Positions 8,729 through 17,418 of a stretch of 34,689 nt of DNA are shown here, piece after piece. The first letter of the stretch is position 1. The number at the start of each line of letters is the position of its first letter. Made by a program: the position numbers and the translations under genes. Origin of the DNA: Bacteroidales bacterium. Lineage in GTDB: Bacteria > Bacteroidota > Bacteroidia > Bacteroidales > UBA7960. The DNA lies in assembly GCA_003550725.1 (NCBI GenBank), contig PUKZ01000146.1:1-34689 (forward strand). Direction: 5' to 3'. The notes beneath the pieces were generated by a model. It had not been told where the DNA came from, made no database searches, and worked only from the letters and a program-made list of their open reading frames with translations.

Positions 8729-10009
8729 ATGGGATTAAAAAAGATAGTTAGGAATGAAATTGTAAAAAATGTACTAACTCTATTTTCGGGTTCGTCATTG
8801 GCTCAATTAATTCCTTTTTTGATATACCCTGTTCTATCAAGGTTATATACTCCTGCCGAATTTGGCACTTTAGCATTGTTTGCCAATTTAATGATGATTT
8901 TATCGATATTTGCTACAGCCAAATACGAACAAGCAATTATGCTTCCTGTAAAAAACTCGAGTGCGATTAACATCACCGGTTTTTGTCTTTTACTTATTAC
9001 AGGTTTCTGGATATTTACCATGTTGGTTTTTTTATTTTTTGGCTGCAATATAGTTTCGCTTTTTGGTGATTCCGGTTTATATCCCTGGATATATCTTTTA
9101 CCTTTTTCGGTGGCTTTTCATTCGGTATTTCAGGTAATGACTTTAATATTAAACAGGCAGAAGCATTTTCGCTCCATGGCATTAAGCAGGGTGCTTCAAA
9201 GCTTAAGCAGTTCGGGTGTTAAGCTTGGTGGAGGATTTTTACAAGTAGGAAGAGGTGGTTTGATAGTAGGTACAACAATAGGTCACTTTTTTTCTGCAGC
9301 TTTTTTATTTATAAGGTTCTATATTAATAACAAAAATTGGCTTAGTTTAATTTCATTGAAGAGGATGAGGGAGCAGATCATAAGATATATTTATTTTCCA
9401 AAATATGTAATGCTGCATGCTTTAAGCAGTACTGTTTCAGCCGCATTGCCAATAATATTTTTTACACGTTTTTTTTCATCAGAAGAAGCGGGGCTTTATG
9501 CGATGGGTTATAGTATAGTATTTATCCCCCTTTCTTTATTCTCTGCTGCTATTGAGCAGGTTCTTTACCAGGATCTTTCAATGAAGTTTAATTCTGAAAA
9601 AGAATTAACTCCATTGATGAAAGATACAGCCAAAACAATTATTTTTATTGCTATCATACCATTTCTTCTATTATTTGCTTTTGCTCCCTTTGCGTTTGAA
9701 TTTTTACTGGGAGGCGATTGGGCGGTTTCGGGAGTATATGTGCGTATCATTTTACCCTGGTTATTTATGGCTTTTTTAACTTCACCATTATCTTTTATAC
9801 CTAAAATATTCGGCCGACAAAAAAAAGCTATGTTTATAGAATTAATTAGTTTTGTTTTTAGGGTAGCTGCTCTTTCAGCCGGTATTTACTACAATAGTTT
9901 GCAAACCGGATTAATCTTATATGTTCTTGTAAGCTTTATTATGGTAAGTTATAGTTTATTTTGGTATTTTCGTTTAGCAAATAATCACGATAAAGAAATA
10001 AATTTGTAA
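8729..10009 (+). CDS. Oligosaccharide flippase (Wzx-like, MOP superfamily)
   Basis: A 426-aa integral membrane protein with about twelve hydrophobic segments and few charges, of the polysaccharide biosynthesis protein type. The N-terminus carries the family signature: a segment IYPVLSRLYTPAEFGTLAL near residues 30-48, then AKYEQAIMLP. Such proteins move undecaprenyl-linked oligosaccharide units across the inner membrane. Spacing of 4 nt to the next gene, a GT4 glycosyltransferase, indicates translational coupling and a shared O-antigen or exopolysaccharide pathway. The ATG at 8729 directly precedes the first membrane helix. The glycan it carries is unknown. Confidence 0.88.
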   Translation: MGLKKIVRNEIVKNVLTLFSGSSLAQLIPFLIYPVLSRLYTPAEFGTLALFANLMMILSIFATAKYEQAIMLPVKNSSAINITGFCLLLITGFWIFTMLVFLFFGCNIVSLFGDSGLYPWIYLLPFSVAFHSVFQVMTLILNRQKHFRSMALSRVLQSLSSSGVKLGGGFLQVGRGGLIVGTTIGHFFSAAFLFIRFYINNKNWLSLISLKRMREQIIRYIYFPKYVMLHALSSTVSAALPIIFFTRFFSSEEAGLYAMGYSIVFIPLSLFSAAIEQVLYQDLSMKFNSEKELTPLMKDTAKTIIFIAIIPFLLLFAFAPFAFEFLLGGDWAVSGVYVRIILPWLFMAFLTSPLSFIPKIFGRQKKAMFIELISFVFRVAALSAGIYYNSLQTGLILYVLVSFIMVSYSLFWYFRLANNHDKEINL

Positions 10010-10013
10010 TAGT

Positions 10014-11216
10014 TTGAAAGTATTAGTTTTACCATCATGGTATCCACCCGATAAGGGTTCGTTTTTTAGGGAGCAAAGCTTGGCAATTGCCCGGGCAGGT
10101 ATTGAAATTGATGTTTTATCGCTTCGAATAAAAGGAATCAGGGAAATAACCAAAGAACCCTCATTATTATTAAAAAGAAGAATAGTAAAAAATCATGATA
10201 ACGGCATTGACGTGTACCGTGCAATTTATTTGAAGTATCCTTTAACAGAAAAATACAATATAGCTCCGTGGGCAAAGAGGGTTTTGTATTTTTTTGAAAG
10301 GTACATTGCTGCAAACGGTTTTCCTGATTTAATCCATGTTCATGGTTCATTAAGGGCAGGATATGCTGCATCAATAATTTATGAAAAATATAATATACCA
10401 TATATTGTTACTGAACATAGCGGAATATTCGTTGAAAATAATCCTGTTGCCCAAAGGCAAATAAAGCCTTTTTATAAAGAGTTTTTACAAAAAGCATTGA
10501 AAAATGCATCAAAAGTGATATTGGTCAGCGATAAGCTAAGAAGAGTTATTCTTGATATTGAACCTTCTATTAGCAATCGAATAGTTGTAATACCAAATTT
10601 TATAGACACCAATATTTTTACGCCGCTTTCAGTTACATTGCCTGAAAAGCCTTTTATATTTTTAAGTATAGGTCATCTTGAACATTTGAAGGGGATGGAT
10701 ATTTTAATAAATGCATTCAGCATACTAAAAAAAAGGATTACCCATCCGGTAATGTTAAAGATAGGTGCTACGGGCAGCCAGATTTCAAAACTTAAATCTC
10801 AGGCATCGAATTTAGGAATAGAGCAAGATGTGGTTTTTTCGGGAAGGAGGTTGTCACGATCTGAAGTAAATACTTATATGCAAAATTCACATGCTTTTGT
10901 TTTAGCCAGCAGGTTTGAGGCTTTCGGGGTTGTTCTTGTTGAAGCTATGGCAACAGGCTTGCCCGTCATTTCTACACGGTCTGGTGGGCCTGAAGAAATA
11001 ATAAATAAAGAAAGCGGTTATCTTGTTGATCTTGAAGATCCTGATGGATTAGCTGAAGCTATGGAGTGTATGATTGTAAATTATCGCCTTTTTGATCGTC
11101 GAGCAATACGCGATCAGGCAATAAAGAAATATAGCCGCGAAAGCAATTTATCAAAAATTATTGGTGTTTATGATGAGGTGCTGAGTAAATCAAGGTTGGA
11201 GCCCGGAAAAAAATAA
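10014..11216 (+). CDS. Glycosyltransferase family 4 protein (TTG start)
   Basis: A 400-aa GT-B glycosyltransferase. The N-terminal Rossmann domain starts at KVLVLPSWYPP with a DLIHVHG segment at 105-111; the C-terminal donor-binding domain (about 195-400) holds the GT4 EX7E motif with Glu302 and Glu310 (FEAFGVVLVEAMA) and the following GLPVIS and GGPEEII blocks. It is expected to add a sugar from an NDP donor to a lipid-linked glycan at the inner membrane. The only in-frame start that preserves the N-terminal strand is TTG at 10014, 4 nt after the flippase stop. It converges on the thioredoxin-like gene with a 2-nt gap and no terminator between them. Confidence 0.9.
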   Translation: MKVLVLPSWYPPDKGSFFREQSLAIARAGIEIDVLSLRIKGIREITKEPSLLLKRRIVKNHDNGIDVYRAIYLKYPLTEKYNIAPWAKRVLYFFERYIAANGFPDLIHVHGSLRAGYAASIIYEKYNIPYIVTEHSGIFVENNPVAQRQIKPFYKEFLQKALKNASKVILVSDKLRRVILDIEPSISNRIVVIPNFIDTNIFTPLSVTLPEKPFIFLSIGHLEHLKGMDILINAFSILKKRITHPVMLKIGATGSQISKLKSQASNLGIEQDVVFSGRRLSRSEVNTYMQNSHAFVLASRFEAFGVVLVEAMATGLPVISTRSGGPEEIINKESGYLVDLEDPDGLAEAMECMIVNYRLFDRRAIRDQAIKKYSRESNLSKIIGVYDEVLSKSRLEPGKK

Positions 11217-11218
11217 AT

Positions 11219-11767
11219 TTAATCTATTTTACCCTCAAACTCCTCTACGTACTTATTTAAATCAGGGTTTTCTTTGTATTGTTCGTCATAAAAAAACATA
11301 AGAATTGCTTCCAGATTTTCAGGTGGCCTGTATCCGGGCATGGTACTGATTAAGTAAAGCTCTTCATTAAAAAATGCCTGGGATGGATAGCTCATTTGCC
11401 CTTGTAATATAGCAATGGCAAAATTATGTGCCGATCTTTGCTCTCCCGGATTTTCATTTATGTATTTCTCACCCCTAAATTTGATCGGTTCTTCTTGCTC
11501 AGCATTAAGCTTAACAGGATAGAATTTCTCATTAAGTATTTGAGTTATAACAGGATTTGAGAAAGTGTTTTCATCCATACGCTTACAATAACCACACCAA
11601 TCAGTATAAACATCAATGAAAATTTTGCGTGGTTCTTCATCTATTTTTTCAACAGCCTCTTCCATGGTCATCCAATTAATATCTTCGTTCTGAGCACCAA
11701 GTAGTTTAGGTATAAAAAGTATTATAAAAAAAGCAATTGCAAAGTTTTTGTATATTATTAAATTCAT
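11219..11767 (-). CDS. Secreted thioredoxin-fold protein with CGYC motif
   Basis: A 182-aa protein with an N-terminal signal peptide (hydrophobic core about 9-23, likely cleavage after LLGA at 25) and a thioredoxin domain. The redox motif is WCGYC, Cys58 and Cys61, followed by KRM as in DUF255/DsbD-gamma-like thioredoxins. The cis-proline position is probably in MSYPSQAFF. It is probably a periplasmic disulfide reductase or isomerase; no partner is encoded next to it. A -7-like TATTTTTG (minus strand, 11805-11812) lies about 40 bases upstream of the start. It is convergent with the GT4 gene and separate from the signalling genes further upstream. Confidence 0.85.
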   Translation of the reverse strand: MNLIIYKNFAIAFFIILFIPKLLGAQNEDINWMTMEEAVEKIDEEPRKIFIDVYTDWCGYCKRMDENTFSNPVITQILNEKFYPVKLNAEQEEPIKFRGEKYINENPGEQRSAHNFAIAILQGQMSYPSQAFFNEELYLISTMPGYRPPENLEAILMFFYDEQYKENPDLNKYVEEFEGKID

Positions 11768-12051
11768 AAGTTTTGTTTATATTTTTATGTACCTATAATT
11801 AATGCAAAAATAAATAAATGTTTGATATCGTGCTAAAATAACAAAAAAATCATCCAATATGTTCACTCAGATAAAAGAAGAAGCCCGAAATTCAATTCAA
11901 AACCGGTTTTTATAATAAGTTATAAAAGCTTATGGGGATTGTATTGTGAAAGTCAAAACTTTTTTCAATCAAAATATTATGTTAAAATGAGTATTTGGAA
12001 TAGAAAGTTAAAAAGCCGTGATTGCCGGTTTGCCTTTTAAAAACCTGTTTA

Positions 12052-13593
12052 TCAGATGCCTGGGCTTTCAGTTTTTAGCCCTATAACTGATATATCATCG
12101 GTTTGATCCTGATCCGATTTATATTTAAGCAAATAGTTTTTCAATATATCTTTTTGTTCAGCCAAGGGTTTAGAGTTTATTTCAAAGAGTAATTCTCTGA
12201 AAGTATTTAAGCCTAATTTTTGCTTGTTTGGGTTCATTTGATTATAATATCCATCAGAAAACAAATAGCATACAAAAGAATGATTGAGCTCAACATAGTT
12301 ATTGGTAAATTCAAAGTTTTCATTATTTTTATTTGTTAATAGATAGCTGCCGATTGAGAATTTATCTCCCTTTATATCTGTTAGTTTATTATTTGAAAAA
12401 ACATACAGCGGGCTTCCGGTTCCGGCAAAAACAAGCTGATCAAATTTTTTTGTAAAACGGCATATAGCTATATCCATTCCATTGTGAGATGTTTCATCAA
12501 AACTATTATCATGGTCATTATTGCCAAATATATTTATAGTTTCTATGTGTAAATTAGATAGTATATCAGAAGGGTTTAAGTAACCCGCATCTATGATTAT
12601 TTTATCTAAAAGCGTTTTAGTAAAAATTGAGGTATAAGTGCCAGGTATGTCATGCCCTTTGCAATCTGAAAGTATAATATAGAAATAATCTTTTGTTTTA
12701 TAAAACCAGTAAAAATCACCGCCTATCAACTCTATTGGTTTATATAATATAAAGGATTCATCAAAAATTGAACTTAAAAATTCTTTGGGAGGCATCAGAG
12801 ATTTTTGTATTTGTTTGGCAAAAATTAAGTTTTGCCTCATGGTTTCATTTTGCTTTTCACTTTTTTCGTGAATACCGGAAAGCATTTTACTGTTATCTGC
12901 TATAGATTTTTTTTGAGAAAGAAGGATCTCATTCTGTGAACCAATTTCTTTACTGAGTGTATTCAGGTCTTCATATTGCAGTAAAATCTCTTCTCTTTGT
13001 TTTGAAATAACTTTATTTTTTTGTTTTAGTTTATCATTTATGCGTTTTTTTTCAAATTTTCTAAAAAAAAGATAACTAATAAGAATAATAATTAATAATA
13101 TTCCTGAGATGATGCCGGTAAAAGTGGCTCTTAATTGTTGTTCTCTTGTTTTATTAATTTCTTTTTCGGTTTTCAATACCTCTTTCTTATAATAATCAAC
13201 CGAATCACTATAAAGTTTTGTGTAATAATCAATATACTTATTTCTGGATATCTGATAGAGGCTATCATGAAATTCTAAAAAAAGTTTTCTGTAAAAAAGC
13301 GCTGAATCATATTTTTCTTCAGAAGAATAACATTTTGACATGGCTAAATATGCGTCTCTTGCTATTTTAATATTATTGTTTTTCTCAGCTTTATCAATGG
13401 CTTGAGAAATATAAAACTTACTCATACTTGTATTAACAGGTAAGGCATTTAATCCTTTGTTTAATAATTGATTGGCTTCATTGCTCAGACTATCGCCTGT
13501 AAAATTTGAGTCAGAATAAGCTAATTTATGAAAAGCAATAATGCAAATCAAAAATATTAAAAGCATTTTTGAACATGTCTTATGGTTTTTCAT
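12052..13593 (-). CDS. Membrane receptor-type SpoIIE/PP2C protein phosphatase (catalytically complete)
   Basis: A 513-aa protein: signal sequence or anchor (11-26), a periplasmic helical region (28-157), a transmembrane helix (159-177), a long coiled coil (180-255), the AKQIQKSL linker (259-266) that typically precedes SpoIIE domains, and a PP2C/SpoIIE domain (275-508). All metal-binding motifs are present: GGDF with Asp293, SDCKGHD with Asp310, GMD with Asp374, SDG with Asp447 and TDD with Asp499-Asp500. It should dephosphorylate Ser/Thr on a cytoplasmic partner; the best local candidate is the SiaC-like domain encoded at 16282-17226. It resembles SiaA in role, but its sensor region lacks obvious Cache or HAMP sequences. 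It is last in a minus-strand run, 56 nt after its degenerate paralogue. Confidence 0.88.
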   Translation of the reverse strand: MKNHKTCSKMLLIFLICIIAFHKLAYSDSNFTGDSLSNEANQLLNKGLNALPVNTSMSKFYISQAIDKAEKNNNIKIARDAYLAMSKCYSSEEKYDSALFYRKLFLEFHDSLYQISRNKYIDYYTKLYSDSVDYYKKEVLKTEKEINKTREQQLRATFTGIISGILLIIILISYLFFRKFEKKRINDKLKQKNKVISKQREEILLQYEDLNTLSKEIGSQNEILLSQKKSIADNSKMLSGIHEKSEKQNETMRQNLIFAKQIQKSLMPPKEFLSSIFDESFILYKPIELIGGDFYWFYKTKDYFYIILSDCKGHDIPGTYTSIFTKTLLDKIIIDAGYLNPSDILSNLHIETINIFGNNDHDNSFDETSHNGMDIAICRFTKKFDQLVFAGTGSPLYVFSNNKLTDIKGDKFSIGSYLLTNKNNENFEFTNNYVELNHSFVCYLFSDGYYNQMNPNKQKLGLNTFRELLFEINSKPLAEQKDILKNYLLKYKSDQDQTDDISVIGLKTESPGI

Positions 13594-13649
13594 TCTTAAT
13601 AATATTTTTTAACTGTTTTGCACATATTGGTATTATATATATTTTATGA

Positions 13650-15773
13650 TTACATTTTGATACCAAAAACCGATAAATTTTCTACAGATGTATTATTATT
13701 TAATGAGTAGTTTAAAAAATTTTTCAATTCTTTGAACCGGTTTGAATCATTATCTAAATTATTTTCAGTTAATAATTTCAAAACTGATGGTTTTAAGTTT
13801 TCCTGATCTTTTATTAGATATTGTAAAGCGTTTCTATTCGGTATTATTAATATATCATCAGAATACATTGACAAAGATGCCTTATATACTTCATTATAAT
13901 TTTTTTGTTTATGTCCGATAAGCATGGCTTTTCCGTTAGTGACATGAATTACCGGCATGTTTTTACTTGCAAAGGCAGCATGATATGAATACAGATCTAT
14001 TTTAAGAATACAGATTGATGTTTCTTTTAAAGCTTTTGAAATAAATGCTTTATCTTTATTATCAGTATTAATGTATTCATTTTCGATATCATGTATTAAT
14101 TTTATGATGCTTACATCATCATTATTTCTTTTGACAAATTTATTCAACAGGTCGTTTAGCAATATGCAAATAAAAGTGCCCGTAATATCGTTATTTTTTG
14201 TGTCGGCAATTGCCAGGTAACAATACTTTTTAGTAAGGTGAGTCCAGTAACAACAATTAAATACTTCGTGAAATTGTTTTTGGTAAATAAAAGCATCTTT
14301 AAAACACTTATATAGTGGTTTTTCTATTTGAGGTTTCATAGTTTTTTGCAAGCTGCCGGCATATTTAAGACTGCTTTTTATTTTTTTATTCTTTTTTTCC
14401 AATGATAAAACAGCTTTTTCAAGATCATTCTTTTTTCTTTTTAAAACATCGCTTTGTTTTAAGATCTCTTTTTCTTGTAATTTTTGTTGTTCATTGTATT
14501 GTTTTATCTTATCTTTTTGATAAAGGTCTTCTTTTTTTTGCTCTGAAATAATTCTGTTTTTATCTTCCAGTATATTGTTGTTTTTTGTTTTAACGCGGTT
14601 ATTATAAATAATTACCCCTGTTAAAACCAGCAAAAAGACTAATAAAACGGCTGATGAAACCAAATAGTAATTTAGTTTCAAAATATTTTTTTTTGTGAGT
14701 TCATTTTCTTTTTCAAGCAGGTCAATTTCATATCTTTCTTTATCTACGAGGTATTGTGATCGTAATTCAATAATTTGTTTTTGTTTCTCAATATCAAATA
14801 AAGAGTCAGCAACCATAACCAATTTTTTGTGATAATCATATGCTTGTTTATAATTACCCATTTTTTCCAAAACATCAACTAACAAAATATAACAGCTATG
14901 TTCAAGAGGAAGAGAACCGACGGATCTGGCCTGACTCAAGCTTTTTAAACATTTTTCTTTGGCCTCTGCATGATTTCCTGTATGATGCAAAATATAAGAG
15001 ATATTGAATAATATGTTTCCATATTCTGAATAGTTGCCTAAGTCTTTTCTTATTTGAGCAGCTTTATTAAAGTTATTTAGAGCCATATGCGGGTTATCTT
15101 CTTGATAATATATGATACCAATATTGTTATAAATAATGGCTCTGCCTTTCAAATTACCTGTATTTTTATAAATGTCATATGACTGTTTGTGATATTGGAT
15201 TGCCTTGTTCAAATCACCCATTCTTCGGTAGATAATAGCAATATTATTCAAATAATTTGCATTATCTGCCTTATTATCAGTTTTTTCATTTGCCTCAATT
15301 GCCATAAAAAAATGTTCAAGGGCTTTTTCATAATCATTTTCAGTGATAAATAAGTGTCCTAAATCGTTGTAAATATATGCGGTTAAATCAAAAAAGTTAT
15401 GTTTTTTGGCAATACTCAGGGCTTTTCTTAAATGTTTTATAGCTTCATTATTATTTCCTGCACTTACTTGAATACTGCCTATATTTTGTTTAATAGAAGA
15501 GATATTATAATAATCCTGTAACTCAATAGCTTTGTTCAGTGCGTGATTTGCATAATAAATTGCTTTATCGGTGTTTTTATTTTTCCAGTAAACTATAAAT
15601 TTTTTATATATTTCAAGCTTTGTTGAATCATCTTTGGCTTTTTGTAATGCTATATTAAGGCTGTCGGTTGTTGATATTTTCGGTGAAGATTCTAAAAACA
15701 GAGGCAGCAAAAATACTTTTAATAGAAGTAAAATAAAAAATCTATAATTAATATTTTGTAAAAGCTTTTCCAT
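13650..15773 (-). CDS. TPR receptor with degenerate PP2C/SpoIIE-like domain (pseudophosphatase)
   Basis: A 707-aa protein: N-terminal hydrophobic segment (11-27), about seven TPR repeats (about 50-325) expected in the periplasm, a transmembrane helix (369-389), coiled coil (395-470), linker YAGSLQKTM (471-479) and a PP2C-like domain (485-707). That domain aligns without gaps over its first half with the downstream paralogue, yet the catalytic residues are gone: Asp293 becomes Cys507, GH becomes Asn527-Asn528, GMD becomes KET (583-585), SDG becomes PNR (645-647) and TDD becomes VEN (697-699). Only Asp524 remains. The frame is intact and the core hydrophobic pattern is kept, so it is probably a folded regulator or decoy, not a broken gene. 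It starts 4 nt after the coiled-coil gene. Confidence 0.85.
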   Translation of the reverse strand: MEKLLQNINYRFFILLLLKVFLLPLFLESSPKISTTDSLNIALQKAKDDSTKLEIYKKFIVYWKNKNTDKAIYYANHALNKAIELQDYYNISSIKQNIGSIQVSAGNNNEAIKHLRKALSIAKKHNFFDLTAYIYNDLGHLFITENDYEKALEHFFMAIEANEKTDNKADNANYLNNIAIIYRRMGDLNKAIQYHKQSYDIYKNTGNLKGRAIIYNNIGIIYYQEDNPHMALNNFNKAAQIRKDLGNYSEYGNILFNISYILHHTGNHAEAKEKCLKSLSQARSVGSLPLEHSCYILLVDVLEKMGNYKQAYDYHKKLVMVADSLFDIEKQKQIIELRSQYLVDKERYEIDLLEKENELTKKNILKLNYYLVSSAVLLVFLLVLTGVIIYNNRVKTKNNNILEDKNRIISEQKKEDLYQKDKIKQYNEQQKLQEKEILKQSDVLKRKKNDLEKAVLSLEKKNKKIKSSLKYAGSLQKTMKPQIEKPLYKCFKDAFIYQKQFHEVFNCCYWTHLTKKYCYLAIADTKNNDITGTFICILLNDLLNKFVKRNNDDVSIIKLIHDIENEYINTDNKDKAFISKALKETSICILKIDLYSYHAAFASKNMPVIHVTNGKAMLIGHKQKNYNEVYKASLSMYSDDILIIPNRNALQYLIKDQENLKPSVLKLLTENNLDNDSNRFKELKNFLNYSLNNNTSVENLSVFGIKM

Positions 15774-15777
15774 GTTT

Positions 15778-16098
15778 TCAACGGTCAGTTGCTTTAATAT
15801 AATGCATAAATATGGTATTTAATTCTTTTACGTTTTGTTCGGATTCTTTGAGTTTTTCGTTGAGGGTCTCAATTTTTTCATTTGCCTTCATAAGTTTGCG
15901 CTGTGATGCATCTCCTATTTTAGTAATCTTTATGGCATCTGTTAATAATGAATTATATTGCTCAACCATTTCAGATAATCCTTCAAATAACTCCTTTTTT
16001 GTTTGAGAACCATTTTTAATCAATTTTTGGTTTTTTTCCAAGACTTCATATTCTTTAACAAACATTTTCTTTATATCTTCTGTCCTGCTTATACCCAT
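15778..16098 (-). CDS. Small coiled-coil protein of the Sia-like cluster
   Basis: A 106-aa soluble, highly charged protein that is almost all helix. Two heptad-rich stretches are visible (about 10-60 and 68-100), separated by KIGDAS. I do not recognise a named family. It lies 4 nt before the pseudophosphatase gene, so the two are translationally coupled, and about 180 nt after the SiaB-SiaC-like gene. A perfect -7 element (16267-16274) stands in that gap. A coiled-coil adaptor or the binding target of the SiaC-like domain is possible, because in Pseudomonas SiaC acts through binding SiaD, but that is inference. Confidence 0.75.
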   Translation of the reverse strand: MGISRTEDIKKMFVKEYEVLEKNQKLIKNGSQTKKELFEGLSEMVEQYNSLLTDAIKITKIGDASQRKLMKANEKIETLNEKLKESEQNVKELNTIFMHYIKATDR

Positions 16099-16266
16099 TT
16101 GCCTATTAATTTATTTAAGATTTAAATATTTATATACTCTACAATAAATAACTCATCACCATTTTCAAACTTATCATCATTATTTTGATGACAATATACT
16201 AAATATTTAAAAACTTTATCCCTGATAATTTTTCTGATTTTTCTATTAGGTTTTATATGTCAATCA

Positions 16267-16274
16267 CAAAGATA
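16267..16274 (-). promoter_or_regulatory. Internal -7 element in the signalling cluster
   Basis: Read on the minus strand this is TATCTTTG, identical to the element at tRNA-His. It sits just beyond the stop of the SiaB-SiaC-like gene and about 170 bases before the coiled-coil gene. The nearest TTG on that strand (16299-16301) is 24 bases away, longer than the usual spacing of about 19, so the promoter is probable but not certain. Confidence 0.45.
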
Positions 16275-16281
16275 AGTTACA

Positions 16282-17226
16282 TTATTCTTTAATAAACTCA
16301 ACAGGCAAGCTTAAGCCAAAAAACAATTCCTTTGAATTTTCAATGCTGTCAAGATCTTCCTCATCCTCATTATATAGCCACCTGATAATCACCTTGTTAC
16401 CTTTTTTATAATAAGCTTCGATATTTTCAAATATTTCTATTAAGTATTTTGATGAAGATGTGTCATAGTATTTCATTTTTATATAAAACACTATTTCTTT
16501 ATTGTTTGTCTTAACAAAATCATTAATCCATTTAATAACAGGTTTAAAAAATTTATGTGCATTTTCGGGATAACTTGCCCCGTTGATTTTAAATACACCT
16601 TTTTTCTCATCGAAATTTATTTCAGGTGTATATTTGGTTGGTTTAATTATTAGATTTTCCATAACAAAATGGCTTTGGTGATTTTTTATAATAGCTTTTA
16701 ACTTGTATAGATATTTGGAATTATTAACATTATCAAATTTTGCACTCAAAGGTTTTTCTGACCTTCTTGCAATGTCAATAATGCCGAGTCCGGCTCCTTT
16801 TGTGTCTGTGAATTTTTTTGTACGCCTAGTTTTAAGGTAAAATTCTTTTAATTCTTCAGTGTTTAAATTATTCATTGTTTTAATGTGATCCTTCAGCCAT
16901 ATTTTCTGAATTTCAGTAACCTTATTGGAGGTAATAACCTCAAATCCATCAGACGTTTTGACCAGTATTAGCAAACCTTTACCATAAGAATTATTTTGAC
17001 AATAAAATTTTTCATCCGAGTAATGCATCACATTTTGTGCCATTTCCACAAAAACAGCAAACACCCGGTTAACAATTTGCGGCCTGCTATATAAAATAAG
17101 CTCTCCTTTAATAGTTTCGCCAAGTGATACAATTAAATCTTGTGTTATAACACCATTGAAGGCAAAAATTAATTCGTTTTCAGACTCTCCGGTAATAATT
17201 TTATTAATATTTAGGGGGTATAGCAT
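16282..17226 (-). CDS. Fused SiaB-type kinase and SiaC-type phospho-acceptor (DUF1987)
   Basis: A 314-aa cytoplasmic protein. Residues 1 to about 185 are a SiaB-type GHKL kinase: N-box EMAQNVMHYS (61-70, Asn65) and G-box KGAGLGIIDIA (143-153). Residues 189-314 are a SiaC/DUF1987 domain that begins with an internal Met189 and the family-like opening MENLIIKPTKYTPEINFD. The DTSSSK motif (255-260) holds the candidate phospho-acceptor Thr256, which is residue 68 if Met189 is counted as 1, equal to Thr68 of P. aeruginosa SiaC. In Pseudomonas, SiaB phosphorylates SiaC and the PP2C SiaA reverses it. Fusion would put kinase and substrate in one chain. It is first in the minus-strand cluster; a TATTTTTG -7-like element lies upstream at 17350-17357. 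Confidence 0.85.
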   Translation of the reverse strand: MLYPLNINKIITGESENELIFAFNGVITQDLIVSLGETIKGELILYSRPQIVNRVFAVFVEMAQNVMHYSDEKFYCQNNSYGKGLLILVKTSDGFEVITSNKVTEIQKIWLKDHIKTMNNLNTEELKEFYLKTRRTKKFTDTKGAGLGIIDIARRSEKPLSAKFDNVNNSKYLYKLKAIIKNHQSHFVMENLIIKPTKYTPEINFDEKKGVFKINGASYPENAHKFFKPVIKWINDFVKTNNKEIVFYIKMKYYDTSSSKYLIEIFENIEAYYKKGNKVIIRWLYNEDEEDLDSIENSKELFFGLSLPVEFIKE

Positions 17227-17349
17227 TTAACAGTTTAAATATTTATTAATAATAAAGTAATGTAAGTTAGCTGCTGTGTATATAAAAAGCTTGCTTAAAA
17301 ATAAATACACATAAATTATGTTTTTACTTAAGATATTATACGTTAAATG

Positions 17350-17357
17350 CAAAAATA
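17350..17357 (-). promoter_or_regulatory. -7-like element upstream of the SiaB-SiaC-like gene
   Basis: On the minus strand TATTTTTG, matching TAnnTTTG, in the 192-base gap between pcm and the SiaB-SiaC-like gene, about 120 bases before its start. No good -33 TTG is found at the usual distance, so it is only a candidate. Confidence 0.3.
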
Positions 17358-17418
17358 AGTTTAATAAAACAAATAAATTAGCTTTTTAAAGAAAAAATTT
17401 CTTTTTATGTTATATTTT

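Noticed and set aside
11899-11910. 12-bp palindrome AAAACCGGTTTT
   Set aside because: Short, without loop or T-run, and no gene start nearby; expected by chance at this base composition.
13650-15773. Degenerate phosphatase considered as a pseudogene
   Set aside because: No frameshift or stop in 707 codons, TPR and coiled-coil parts are regular, and the domain core is kept.
16660-16662. Internal ATG (Met189) as a separate siaC start
   Set aside because: The frame is continuous with the kinase domain and no separate promoter is seen; a minor internal product cannot be excluded, but one fused protein is the simpler reading.
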